DNA from: Calditrichia bacterium
GTDB taxonomy: Bacteria > Calditrichota > Calditrichia > RBG-13-44-9 > J075
Reading direction: 5' to 3'
NCBI GenBank assembly: GCA_028284445.1
Contig: JANQRS010000019.1
Span: 1-47,486 of the forward strand
Length of the DNA stretch: 47,486 nt
Under the pieces are notes generated by a model, which ran no database searches, was not told where the DNA came from, and worked only from the letters and a program-made list of their open reading frames with translations. The stretch's first letter is position 1; the number at the start of each line of letters is the position of its first letter. This document shows positions 14,895 through 23,470 of the stretch, piece by piece. The translations under genes were made by a program, and so were the position numbers.

Positions 14895-15502
14895 TAGTGA
14901 TCAACTATCGTAATGTGAAACCTGCCATTTCCTGTGCGATTTAATTCCTTCTTGAACTGGTCCAGACGTTCTTCAGGTACGCGGACAATAGATGTCACGT
15001 CCGTGCCGAAAGCACTCTTCTGAAGATCGACGTCGAGCTTGTCAACCAGGTACTGAAACTGGCGGGTCAAATTATACGGATAGCTGATTTCCAGAGAATG
15101 GTAGTGGATAAGGCGTTGCAGTGCTGCATGCTGTAATGTCTCTTCTGCACATCTGCCGTATGCCTGAATCAGTCCGCCAACCCCCAATTTGGTTCCGCCG
15201 AAATACCGGGTAACGACCAGCGTTGCCTGCACGACCTGATACTTGTCGAGCATAGCAAGGATGGGCTTACCAGCGGTAGATGATGGCTCACCATCATCAT
15301 AATAGCGGAAATTATCCCGATCGAGTCGGTACGCAAAACAGTTGTGGCTGGCATCTGCATATTCAGACCGGATACGATCAACATATGCTTCAGCTGCGTT
15401 ACGATCAACCGTCGCTTCAAGAGAGCCGATAAAGACGGATCGTTTTATTCTGACTTCCTGACGGACCGGTTTCGTAATCGTGAAACAAGGTGAATCTGCC
15501 AT
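14894..15502 (-). CDS. yigZ: YigZ/IMPACT family protein (UPF0029)
   Basis: A 202-residue protein with the UPF0029 signature DDGEPSSTAGKPIL (about 71-84), then VVTRYFGGTKLGVGGLIQAYG. This is the N-terminal IMPACT domain followed by the smaller C-terminal domain. Family members are linked to translation regulation (eukaryotic IMPACT/Yih1 affect GCN2), but the bacterial role is unclear. It is the first gene of a three-gene minus-strand operon with the ABC exporter: its stop codon shares a base with the ATPase start. A near-consensus promoter lies about 27 bases upstream. Confidence 0.9.
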   Translation of the reverse strand: MADSPCFTITKPVRQEVRIKRSVFIGSLEATVDRNAAEAYVDRIRSEYADASHNCFAYRLDRDNFRYYDDGEPSSTAGKPILAMLDKYQVVQATLVVTRYFGGTKLGVGGLIQAYGRCAEETLQHAALQRLIHYHSLEISYPYNLTRQFQYLVDKLDVDLQKSAFGTDVTSIVRVPEERLDQFKKELNRTGNGRFHITIVDH

Positions 15503-15528
15503 TATCCGATTTATCTCAGAGTTCGAAA

Positions 15529-15557
15529 AATATACAGTGACGATCCATCTTTGTCAA
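15529..15557 (-). promoter_or_regulatory. predicted sigma-70-type promoter of the yigZ-ABC operon
   Basis: On the minus strand a perfect TTGACA (15552-15557) and TATATT (15529-15534) are separated by 17 bases. The start codon is at 15502. Confidence 0.65.
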
Positions 15558-15946
15558 TGATTGCTTTGAATGACTACCGTCGGCTACGCTCAATTCCTTT
15601 TCATCGAACGACATAGGTTTTTTGAACGGGAACTAATATATTAGGACCCGCTTACAAGTATGTGATGAAGGTGGTGAATCTCTGAAGGCCGGTTTCAATC
15701 CGTCAATTTCCTTGCCAAAATTGACACAATTTGTTGCATTGAGAGATTGAAATTTTTATGTTTAGGCCTTGCAAATGTCCGAACCTCACCGTTAGCTACG
15801 ATCCGCTTGTTATCATTATCAATAATGCTGTCTGAGGTTATGCCAATGCCACCCGGTTTCTGGCCGGACGCAAAAATAAAAGAGCAATATTCCGTGTATC
15901 ATGAATAAGTATCGGCCGTGTTCTATCATTAATTAAGGATAAATGA
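15558..15946. other. intergenic region without recognised genes
   Basis: About 390 bases. I see a 12-bp palindrome CTAATATATTAG (15633-15644) and a small CCGG/CCGG hairpin near 15858, but no gene, RNA or convincing promoter. Confidence 0.4.
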
Positions 15947-18034
15947 ATGAGATACCTGCTTTCCAGTGTATTAACCGCTTTGATTTTTTTCACCGCCTGT
16001 GAAAACTGGGGTGAAGTAAACAGTCTGCAAACAATCCATATGTCTGAGATGACGCGTATGGCTGCGTCGAATCAGTATGTTTCCTGGCTCAACTCCGGAG
16101 ATGTTAATGTACGTCGTGCGGCAACACGTTCACTGGGCATCCTTCAGGATTCCAGCAAAGCGCTCCTGCTATTTAACCGTAACACGGACAATGATCTGGA
16201 AGTACGTGCCAACTCGGCATTTGCCCTGGGACAGCTATTCTCACCCGATGTGGAGAGTTATATCCTTGATTTCCTGAAACACGAGACTGATAAAGATGTT
16301 CGCCTGCTTCTTATTGATGCGCTTGGTAAAAGCGGTACGAAGAAGAGCTTTCTGAAACTACAGGACTTTCTGGAAGGCACAGATCCGGAATATCTGAAAG
16401 CTGTTACTGTCGCCCATAGCAATCTTGCCCGTCGCGGCTACTTTCCATCAAGCTTCAGTGTTCAGCTGCTATCGCATCATATGTCCAACAACATGGACCC
16501 GGAGATTGTCTGGCGCTGTGCCAACGCCCTGGCAGCAACCGGTAAACTTTCGTCGTTCGGAGACCTGCATAAAATCATGACGCATCCGGACCCGAAAGTA
16601 CGCTTTGCAAGCTTGCGCGGAATGAACCAGATTGCCACCCGCATTATTGAAACGGACAAATTTACCGAATACCGCAAGAACAATCCCGACGACGCAAATT
16701 TGCGTGGCCTTTGGCGCACCTACAATTCCGCCCGATTTCATCGCTCTGTTGTCGGAATGCTGCAGGATTCTATTCCATATGTTCGTATTGCCGCCATCGA
16801 CTTACTGTCAGATATGGGCAACGAACCTTTCCAGGGAGAAATCCTGAAGCTGGTGGATGATCCCAACCCCAATGTTCAGGTTCGTGCCATCCAGGCCATG
16901 GAAAAATTCAGCAATGCCAAGTGGTACACTCGACGGGAAATGCGCAAGATTTATCGAGACTCTTCCGACTGGCGTATCCGCGGGGAAGCGCTGCGCATAT
17001 TGGCACTTGTCCAGCCGGCTGAGGCACTGGAAAGAGTGAAGACAGAATGGCTGGAGCAACCCTGGCCGCAAATCACCTATGCCATTCAGACCTTGCAAAA
17101 TATCGAAACTTTCGATCTCAATAAGCCACTAAAGGAAGCTGAAGAGGCCACACGCCTGCTCATGCAATTAGCAGATAGTAAAAACATTGCACAGAGCACG
17201 CTGGCGCTGGAAGTGTTGGTCAATCGCCAAAATCGCCCGAGAATTGACTATTTTATCGGCAAGCTCAGTGAAGGCGATATGGCAATTACGACGGTTGTTG
17301 CAAAGCTACTGTCAGTAACCCGGGATGCCCAAGGCGCCAAGCCCTTAATGGATGCCTACAGCAACTTCCAGGCGCCGCGCGATCTCGAAGCTATTGAAGC
17401 GATTCTCTTTGCCCTTGGTAAAATCGGCAATCGCAATGCAGTTGAATTCCTGGAAAGCCAGCTTTCCAATCCCTACCCGCTCATCAGGGAAACTGCGGAA
17501 GCATCGTTGCGGGAACTTGGTATAAATAAAGAATATAACGTGCCAATTCAGCAGGAAAACCAAACGTTGAAATGGGATTTTTCGCCGGTGAGTAGCGATT
17601 CCAGCTACGAGGTCACCTTCTACACCTCTGCCGGCGATTTCGTTATTGAACTCTTTGCTGATAAAGCACCGATCAATGTCGCTAACTTTGTCAGCCTGGT
17701 CCAGGATGGCTTCTACAAAGGGATTGCGTTTCATCGCGTTGTGCCGGGCTATGTCACCCAGGCGGGTGATCCGCGCGGCGATGGATGGGGCGGTCCTGGC
17801 TATGCTGTGCCCTGCGAATACAATCGCTCATTTTTCGATCGTGGTGTGGTTGGCATAGCACATGCGGGTAAAGATACAGGCAGTAGCCAGTTCTTTGTCA
17901 CCCAAACGCCGCAGCCACATTTAAACGGTCAGTATACGGCTATTGGCAAAGTCGTTAAAGGGATGAACGTGATCGATCGCATTCTCCAGATGGACAAAAT
18001 CCTGAATACCGATCTCGCCATTAGCAGCAAATAA
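15947..18034 (+). CDS. lipoprotein fusing HEAT repeats to a cyclophilin-type peptidyl-prolyl isomerase
   Basis: A 695-residue protein. The signal peptide ends FTAC (Cys18), a likely lipoprotein site. Residues about 40-540 are an array of HEAT-like helical repeats (for example NVRRAATRSLGIL, EVRANSAFALGQL, YVRIAAIDLLSDM, NVQVRAIQAMEKF). Residues about 555-690 are a cyclophilin domain with GIAFHRVVPGYVTQAGDP, GSSQFFVT and HLNGQYTAIGKV. The catalytic Arg of FHR and the Gln/Phe pocket positions are present, so isomerase activity is plausible. Location would be periplasmic or outer-membrane. The HEAT solenoid may dock substrates for prolyl isomerisation during envelope protein folding (inference). 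AAGGAT precedes the start. folC follows 24 bases downstream. Confidence 0.88.
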   Translation: MRYLLSSVLTALIFFTACENWGEVNSLQTIHMSEMTRMAASNQYVSWLNSGDVNVRRAATRSLGILQDSSKALLLFNRNTDNDLEVRANSAFALGQLFSPDVESYILDFLKHETDKDVRLLLIDALGKSGTKKSFLKLQDFLEGTDPEYLKAVTVAHSNLARRGYFPSSFSVQLLSHHMSNNMDPEIVWRCANALAATGKLSSFGDLHKIMTHPDPKVRFASLRGMNQIATRIIETDKFTEYRKNNPDDANLRGLWRTYNSARFHRSVVGMLQDSIPYVRIAAIDLLSDMGNEPFQGEILKLVDDPNPNVQVRAIQAMEKFSNAKWYTRREMRKIYRDSSDWRIRGEALRILALVQPAEALERVKTEWLEQPWPQITYAIQTLQNIETFDLNKPLKEAEEATRLLMQLADSKNIAQSTLALEVLVNRQNRPRIDYFIGKLSEGDMAITTVVAKLLSVTRDAQGAKPLMDAYSNFQAPRDLEAIEAILFALGKIGNRNAVEFLESQLSNPYPLIRETAEASLRELGINKEYNVPIQQENQTLKWDFSPVSSDSSYEVTFYTSAGDFVIELFADKAPINVANFVSLVQDGFYKGIAFHRVVPGYVTQAGDPRGDGWGGPGYAVPCEYNRSFFDRGVVGIAHAGKDTGSSQFFVTQTPQPHLNGQYTAIGKVVKGMNVIDRILQMDKILNTDLAISSK

Positions 18035-18058
18035 AGGAGTATTACCGCAGCAACTATA

Positions 18059-19336
18059 ATGGATAAAAGGTATCAGGATACGGTCAGCTATATTTTCGGG
18101 CTGCAACGATATGGTGTCAAATGGAGCCTCGATAATATTCGCGCCCTGCTTGATGCCGTAGACAATCCACACCTGGTTTGGCCGGCAATTCACATTGCCG
18201 GCACCAACGGCAAGGGTTCAACCGCCGCCATTACAGAATCCATCCTTCTGCAAGAGGGATATAATGTCGGCCTCTATACCTCCCCACACCTGGTTGATTT
18301 CACCGAGAGAATTCGCGTCAATCGCGAATTAATCGCCAAATCAGACGTTGTCACATTTACTGACATGATCCGGCCGGTGATTGCCCGGGTGCAGCCGTCA
18401 TTCTTTGAGGTTACCACAGCAATGGCTTTCTGGTATTTTGCCCGCCGGAAAGTTGATATTGCCGTGATCGAAACCGGAATGGGTGGACGGCTGGATTCTA
18501 CCAACGTAGTCAATCCGTTGGCAACCATCATTACCAGAGTCGGAATGGACCATCAGCAATACTTAGGCAATACGATAGGTGAGATTGCCGGAGAGAAAGC
18601 AGGGATTATCAAAGCCGGGATTCCCTGCATAACAACCCGGCAAAAAGCAGAGGCCCTGACAATTTTGCGGGAAATTTGTAAAAAAAAGGGTTCAGATCTA
18701 ATTGAGTGTGCCGATAACTACAGTTATCGTCTGAGTAAGGAAGCATTGGGCGGTACGCATTTCGAGTTATTCACTACCCAAAATGGCTGGCTCAACTTGC
18801 ACTTAAACCTGACCGGTTCACATCAGGTTGAAAATGCACTGATGGCAATTGCAGCAATCGAAGCGATTCAAGACAGCTTTCTTGTAAGCGCTGATGCCAT
18901 CGTTGCCGGAATAAATGATGTGATCTGGTCTGCCAGGATTGATCTCGTTTCAACAGCACCTAACATAATGATAGATGTTTCGCATAATGCAGATGGTGTT
19001 GAGAAAACCCTGAGCGTTATCCATCAGCATTATTCAGCAGAAAAAATAAAAGCGATCACCTATTTACAGGAAGACAAGGACTACCAGGACATCGCCCGGC
19101 TGCTGACAAAGGGAACAAAAGAGATATTTATCGTTCAACTCAAAACCGGTAAACCCTTGAATCCGGAACTATATAGAAAGGCCATTGAGAATGAAGGAGG
19201 AAAAGTCAGGATAATCCCCGGATTCGAAGATATGAAAGAGCTAATTTTTGCCGATCGTGGCAGCACGGATTTATGGTTAATTATTGGCTCTCACTTCCTG
19301 GCAGGAGAAGCCTACCTAAATCTCGAATTTTCTTGA
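18059..19336 (+). CDS. folC: bifunctional folylpolyglutamate synthase / dihydrofolate synthase
   Basis: A 425-residue Mur-ligase-type enzyme that adds glutamate to folates (and to dihydropteroate in bifunctional forms) using ATP. Landmarks are the P-loop AGTNGKGST (about 47-55), the folate loop YTSPHLVDFTERIRVN, VIETGMGGRLDSTN, GMDHQQYLG and GEKAGIIK. Length matches the family. The nearest Shine-Dalgarno-like AAAGGAG is about 18 bases before the ATG, longer than ideal, but the family N-terminus (RYQDTVSYIFGLQRYGVKW) starts right after this ATG. It is probably co-transcribed with the HEAT-cyclophilin gene. Confidence 0.93.
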   Translation: MDKRYQDTVSYIFGLQRYGVKWSLDNIRALLDAVDNPHLVWPAIHIAGTNGKGSTAAITESILLQEGYNVGLYTSPHLVDFTERIRVNRELIAKSDVVTFTDMIRPVIARVQPSFFEVTTAMAFWYFARRKVDIAVIETGMGGRLDSTNVVNPLATIITRVGMDHQQYLGNTIGEIAGEKAGIIKAGIPCITTRQKAEALTILREICKKKGSDLIECADNYSYRLSKEALGGTHFELFTTQNGWLNLHLNLTGSHQVENALMAIAAIEAIQDSFLVSADAIVAGINDVIWSARIDLVSTAPNIMIDVSHNADGVEKTLSVIHQHYSAEKIKAITYLQEDKDYQDIARLLTKGTKEIFIVQLKTGKPLNPELYRKAIENEGGKVRIIPGFEDMKELIFADRGSTDLWLIIGSHFLAGEAYLNLEFS

Positions 19337-19481
19337 TTTTGGAAAATCAGACCAATATATTGCGTTTCATCCTTTTACTTCTTTTGTCACCAACCCCCTT
19401 CCTTCTTTACCGATGGAGATTAATCACGACAAACAGATCTATAACTCAATAAATCACCCTTAACATTGGAGTACTACCACT

Positions 19482-20732
19482 ATGTTGGACTTAGAGTCTT
19501 TGAAGTCCTTGAAGATCTCTGAATTGAATCAAGTTGCACAAGAGTTGGGAATTCAGGGCACTTCCGGGCTAAAGAAGCAAGAGCTTATCTTTAAAATACT
19601 CGAGGAGCAAACAGCCCAGGAAGGTCTCATTTTCTCGAAAGGAGTGCTGGAAGTGCTCCCAGATGGATATGGCTTTCTTCGCTCACCCAAATTCAATTAT
19701 CTCCCCGGACCAGATGACATTTACGTATCACCTTCGCAGATCAAACGCTTTGACCTGCGCACCGGCGATACTGTATCCGGGCAGATTCGGCCACCAAAAG
19801 ACAATGAACGTTTCTTTGCCCTTTTACGCGTCGAAGCCGTCAACTTTGAAAGCCCTGACAAAAAAAGAGATATCAACCTCTTTGATAACCTGACCCCGAT
19901 CTACCCGATTGAACGCTTGAATCTCGAGAGCAATCCCAAAGAATACACCATGCGCATCATGAATCTGCTTACCCCAATCGGTAAAGGACAGCGTGGTTTG
20001 ATTGTATCGCCGCCACGTGCCGGTAAAACCGTGATTATGCAGAAAATCGCCAACGCGATTACTGCCAATAACCCGGATACCGTCATGATCGTCCTGCTCA
20101 TAGATGAGCGTCCGGAAGAAGTTACCGACATGGAACGTAATGTAAATGCAGAAGTGGTGTCCTCGACATTTGACGAACCGCCGGAGCGCCACGTTCAGGT
20201 AGCGGAAATGGTCCTGGAAAAAGCCAAACGCCTGATCGAATACCAAAAAGACGTGGTTATTTTGCTCGACAGTATTACCCGTTTGGCACGTGCGCACAAT
20301 ACCGTTGTGCCGCATAGTGGTAAGATCCTTTCCGGTGGTGTTGACTCGAACGCCCTGCGTCATCCCAAGCGTTTCTTTGGTGCAGCCCGTAATATCGAAG
20401 AAGGCGGCAGCCTGACAATCATTGCGACTGCGCTGGTTCAAACCGGATCACGTATGGATGAAGTGATCTTCGAAGAATTCAAGGGAACCGGTAACATGGA
20501 AATCGTGCTGGACCGCCGTCTTGCTGATCGCCGTATCTTCCCGGCAATTGATATCAACAGTTCCGGTACGCGTAAGGAAGAATTGCTGCTTACCAAGAAA
20601 GAAATTTCCCGGGTGTGGGTGCTCCGCAAACTGCTGAACGAAATGAACCCCATTGAAGCAATGGAATTCCTCGTTGGAAAGATGCGCCACTCCAAATCCA
20701 ACAACGAATTCCTGGACAGCATGAGTTCCTAA
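19482..20732 (+). CDS. rho: transcription termination factor Rho
   Basis: A 416-residue hexameric RNA-dependent ATPase that ends transcription. N-terminal SAP-like helix bundle ([18 protein letters not shown]), RNA-binding cold-shock domain ([16 protein letters not shown], about 50-120), Walker A SPPRAGKT (about 176-183), Walker [18 protein letters not shown]-loop and secondary RNA-binding region ([25 protein letters not shown], listed in parts) all agree with the family. The bicyclomycin-contact region is conserved. Length equals E. coli Rho within a few residues. The 145-base leader contains a C-rich, G-poor stretch (about 19370-19410) that could be a Rho utilisation site for self-control. 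Confidence 0.97.
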   Translation: MLDLESLKSLKISELNQVAQELGIQGTSGLKKQELIFKILEEQTAQEGLIFSKGVLEVLPDGYGFLRSPKFNYLPGPDDIYVSPSQIKRFDLRTGDTVSGQIRPPKDNERFFALLRVEAVNFESPDKKRDINLFDNLTPIYPIERLNLESNPKEYTMRIMNLLTPIGKGQRGLIVSPPRAGKTVIMQKIANAITANNPDTVMIVLLIDERPEEVTDMERNVNAEVVSSTFDEPPERHVQVAEMVLEKAKRLIEYQKDVVILLDSITRLARAHNTVVPHSGKILSGGVDSNALRHPKRFFGAARNIEEGGSLTIIATALVQTGSRMDEVIFEEFKGTGNMEIVLDRRLADRRIFPAIDINSSGTRKEELLLTKKEISRVWVLRKLLNEMNPIEAMEFLVGKMRHSKSNNEFLDSMSS

Positions 20733-20749
20733 ACGAATATTAAAAATGC

Positions 20750-20779
20750 TTGGAACTTCAGTTCCGTAACCATTATATT
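20750..20779 (+). promoter_or_regulatory. predicted promoter for rpmE
   Basis: TTGGAA (20750-20755) and TATATT (20774-20779) are 18 bases apart, about 33 bases before the L31 start codon. Confidence 0.5.
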
Positions 20780-20811
20780 TGTGGTCTTAACTGAAAGATA
20801 AGGACAGTACG

Positions 20812-21060
20812 ATGAAAAAAGATGGACATCCTGAATACAGACTGGTCGTTTTCCAGGATATTTCGGCTGAAGAATCATTCATTACCCGCTCCACGGCCCA
20901 GACCAAAGAAACGATCAAATGGGAAGATGGAAACGAATACCCGCTTGTAAAAGTGGAAATTTCCTCGAAGTCCCATCCGTTTTTTACCGGTAAGCAGATG
21001 TTTGTTGACACTGCAGGCCGCGTAGAGAAGTTCCTGAAGAAGTACGGCGATCGCCGCTGA
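20812..21060 (+). CDS. rpmE: 50S ribosomal protein L31, type B (zinc-free form)
   Basis: 82 residues, matching the type B paralogue of L31: [10 protein letters not shown] at the start, [11 protein letters not shown] in the centre, and [15 protein letters not shown] at the end. The Cys residues that bind zinc in type A L31 are absent, so this is the C-minus form that in many bacteria is favoured during zinc limitation. Here it may be the only L31, which the window cannot show. AAGGAC precedes the start, and a 12-bp-stem terminator follows. Confidence 0.95.
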   Translation: MKKDGHPEYRLVVFQDISAEESFITRSTAQTKETIKWEDGNEYPLVKVEISSKSHPFFTGKQMFVDTAGRVEKFLKKYGDRR

Positions 21061-21086
21061 CTTTTTCAGTAATAGACCTGTTAAAG

Positions 21087-21125
21087 AGCGGGATGCCCGA
21101 TGTAATGCGGGGTATTCCGCTTTTT
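21087..21125 (+). terminator. terminator after rpmE
   Basis: AGCGGGATGCCC pairs over 12 bp (two G-T pairs) with GGGTATTCCGCT, with an 11-base loop and a run of T. Confidence 0.75.
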
Positions 21126-21166
21126 GTTTATGCAGCGCTTGCAATTCATGAAAGAATGTAGATGAT

Positions 21167-22249
21167 ATGATAGAAAAATTACGAGACATCCAGGCCAAAT
21201 TTTCGCGCATTTCCGAAGAAATGGCCGATCCCGATGTGGCATCTGATCCGGAACGCTATACCAAACTGGCGCGTGAATATTCGGAATTGGAAGCAATCGT
21301 CCTGAAAACCAGGGAATACGAAAAAGTTCTCGCTGGTATTGAGGAATCAAAATCCATCATCGAAGATGAATCTGATGACGAGCTCATTGAAATGGCTCGT
21401 GAGGAGCTGGGCGAACTGGAAGGCCGCTCAGAATCGCTGCAGAAAGAGATACAGCAACTGCTCATTCCGGAAGATCCGAATGACAGCAAAAATACGATAG
21501 TGGAAATTCGCGCCGGTACCGGTGGCGATGAAGCGGCGCTTTTCGCCGGCGACCTCTATCGCATGTATATGAAATATTGCGAAAACAATCGCTGGAAAAC
21601 AGAAACCATCAGCGCCAACCACACTGAACGGAATGGTTATAAGGAAATTGTTTTTTCGATCACCGGAAAAGGCGCCTTTGGCCGTCTGAAATTCGAGAGT
21701 GGGGTACATCGCGTTCAACGCGTGCCGGAGACCGAATCGCAGGGACGTGTCCATACCTCCGCTGCCTCGGTAGCAATCCTGCCGGAAGCAGAGGACATTG
21801 AAGTTGAATTTAAAGAAGGTGATTTACGCATCGATACATTTCGGGCCTCCGGTAAAGGCGGTCAGCACGTAAACACCACTGATTCCGCCATCCGCATCGT
21901 TCACGTCCCAACCGGAATAATTGTTTCCTGCCAGGACGAAAAGTCGCAGCACAAGAACAAGGCGAAAGCCCTGAAGGTTATGAAAGCGCGCATATACGAT
22001 CTGGAAATGCGCAAGCAGCAGGAAAGCGTATCCAGTCAACGACGCAACATGATTCGTAGTGGCGATCGCAGTGAGAAAATACGGACTTATAATTTCCCGC
22101 AGGGGCGAGTGACCGATCATCGCATCAACCTGACCTTGTATCGGCTGGAAGAAGTGTTACACGGTTCATTGGATTTGTTGATCGATGAAATTCGCATTGC
22201 GGATCAGGCAGAAAGATTGAGAGAGAGCATACCTGCTTCAGAAGAATGA
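21167..22249 (+). CDS. prfA: peptide chain release factor 1
   Basis: A 360-residue class I release factor reading UAA and UAG. The GGQ catalytic motif is present (SGKGGQHVNTTDSA), as is the RF1 stop-recognition tripeptide of the PxT type, here PET in RVPETESQGR. That identifies RF1, because RF2 has SPF. The N-terminal helical domain, RAGTGGDEAALFAGDL block and C-terminal DHRINLTLYRLEEVL are complete. The prmC methylase gene overlaps its stop by 4 bases, the common prfA-prmC arrangement in which PrmC methylates the GGQ glutamine. Confidence 0.97.
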   Translation: MIEKLRDIQAKFSRISEEMADPDVASDPERYTKLAREYSELEAIVLKTREYEKVLAGIEESKSIIEDESDDELIEMAREELGELEGRSESLQKEIQQLLIPEDPNDSKNTIVEIRAGTGGDEAALFAGDLYRMYMKYCENNRWKTETISANHTERNGYKEIVFSITGKGAFGRLKFESGVHRVQRVPETESQGRVHTSAASVAILPEAEDIEVEFKEGDLRIDTFRASGKGGQHVNTTDSAIRIVHVPTGIIVSCQDEKSQHKNKAKALKVMKARIYDLEMRKQQESVSSQRRNMIRSGDRSEKIRTYNFPQGRVTDHRINLTLYRLEEVLHGSLDLLIDEIRIADQAERLRESIPASEE

Positions 22250-23223
22250 GTGAGACCTGGACGGTAAAGAAGATTTTAGACTGGACCCACCTTTATTTTA
22301 AAGATAAAAATGTGTCCGAGCCACGCCTTGGCGCGGAGCTCATGCTCGCGGAAGTGTTGAATTGCAAACGCATAGAACTCTATGTGCAGTTCGAACGAAT
22401 CCTGACCGCCGATGAACGTTCGACGTACCGGGAGATGGTTAAGCGCCGCAGCACCCATGAACCCGTGCAGTATATTCTCGGCGAAACGGAGTTTATGGGC
22501 CTCCCCTTCCGCGTGGACAAATCAGTCTTAATCCCTCGTCCGGAAACAGAGCTCCTGGTCGATTGCGTTATTGAGCACAATAAGGATAAGCGCTTGAGCG
22601 CACCAGCTATTCTGGACATCGGCACCGGCAGCGGCTGTATCGCAGTTTCCCTGGCCCACATGCTGACAGAAGCATCAGTGACGGCGCTCGACAAAAGCAG
22701 TGATGCCATTCAAACAGCCCGCAAGAATGCTGAAGCCAATGTAGTAACAGTTGACTTTGTGCATGCAGACGCTTTTCATTGGGCGGCTAAAAGTCAGCAA
22801 CAATTTGACATCATCGTCTCAAATCCGCCCTATGTTGCAGAAAGAGAATGGGACGACGTCATGCCGGATGTGCGGCAATTTGAACCAAAAGAAGCGCTGC
22901 TTGCAGGTCAAGATGGACTCGATTTCTATCGGGCTTTTGCCCCACTTGCCGGAAAGCTTCTTAAGCAGCAGGGAGCGGTTTTCCTGGAAACCGGTTATGA
23001 TCAGGCAGCTGGCGTCGCAGACATGATGACAAATGCCGGATTCCGAACCAGTATTCGCCAGGATTTGAACGGCATCGATCGCGTGGTCATCGCCACACGA
23101 GGATACGCTGTAAAGGAACAACTCGAACCGGTATTGGAAATGATTGTGGAAAAGCCGATTGACCTGGACTTGCTGGAGAACGAGCAGGAAATAGCAAATG
23201 AAACGGATGAGAATCGAGAATAA
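22246..23223 (+). CDS. prmC: release factor glutamine N5-methyltransferase with C-terminal extension
   Basis: A 325-residue SAM-dependent methyltransferase that modifies the glutamine of GGQ in release factors. Motif I is DIGTGSGCIAVSLA and the substrate-glutamine binding motif is NPPYV (within IVSNPPYVAERE). The PrmC N-terminal helical domain holds LGAELMLAEVL and HEPVQYILGETEFMGLPF. The core ends near residue 285, and about 40 extra, strongly acidic residues follow (EQLEPVLEMIVEKPIDLDLL, then ENEQEIANETDENRE). These are not part of the usual enzyme. Translation is coupled to prfA by an ATGA overlap. Confidence 0.95.
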   Translation: MSETWTVKKILDWTHLYFKDKNVSEPRLGAELMLAEVLNCKRIELYVQFERILTADERSTYREMVKRRSTHEPVQYILGETEFMGLPFRVDKSVLIPRPETELLVDCVIEHNKDKRLSAPAILDIGTGSGCIAVSLAHMLTEASVTALDKSSDAIQTARKNAEANVVTVDFVHADAFHWAAKSQQQFDIIVSNPPYVAEREWDDVMPDVRQFEPKEALLAGQDGLDFYRAFAPLAGKLLKQQGAVFLETGYDQAAGVADMMTNAGFRTSIRQDLNGIDRVVIATRGYAVKEQLEPVLEMIVEKPIDLDLLENEQEIANETDENRE

Positions 23224-23238
23224 AAATTAGTGGGCATC

Positions 23239-23280
23239 GTCCCCCCTCAATCTCCCTCTGGGGGGAGATTGAGGGGGGAC
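23239..23280. repeat. C/G-rich palindrome (18-bp arms), copy 2
   Basis: Perfect arms at 23239-23256 (GTCCCCCCTCAATCTCCC) and 23263-23280 with a 6-base loop. It shares the CCCCCTC(C/A)ATCTCCCTC core with the repeat at 6254-6288. It lies 15 bases after prmC and may terminate that transcript. Confidence 0.8.
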
Positions 23281-23470
23281 AGCCCGCCAAATAACACATA
23301 CAATTACTTTAATGAAAGGAATGATGCAAACCCTGTAGAGTGAATGGACGATTGTCGGTTGCCAGTTGTTAGTTGTTTGACGCAAGTGCGAACAAGCAAC
23401 AACTTTCAACTGACTCGCCCGGAAGCTGTCGATTGCAGACAACCTACAGATTCATGCATCAAGAAAAATT

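Noticed and set aside
15558..15946. Possible small RNA gene between yigZ and the HEAT-cyclophilin gene
   Set aside because: Only a 12-bp palindrome and a weak hairpin are visible; no promoter-terminator pair supports a transcript.
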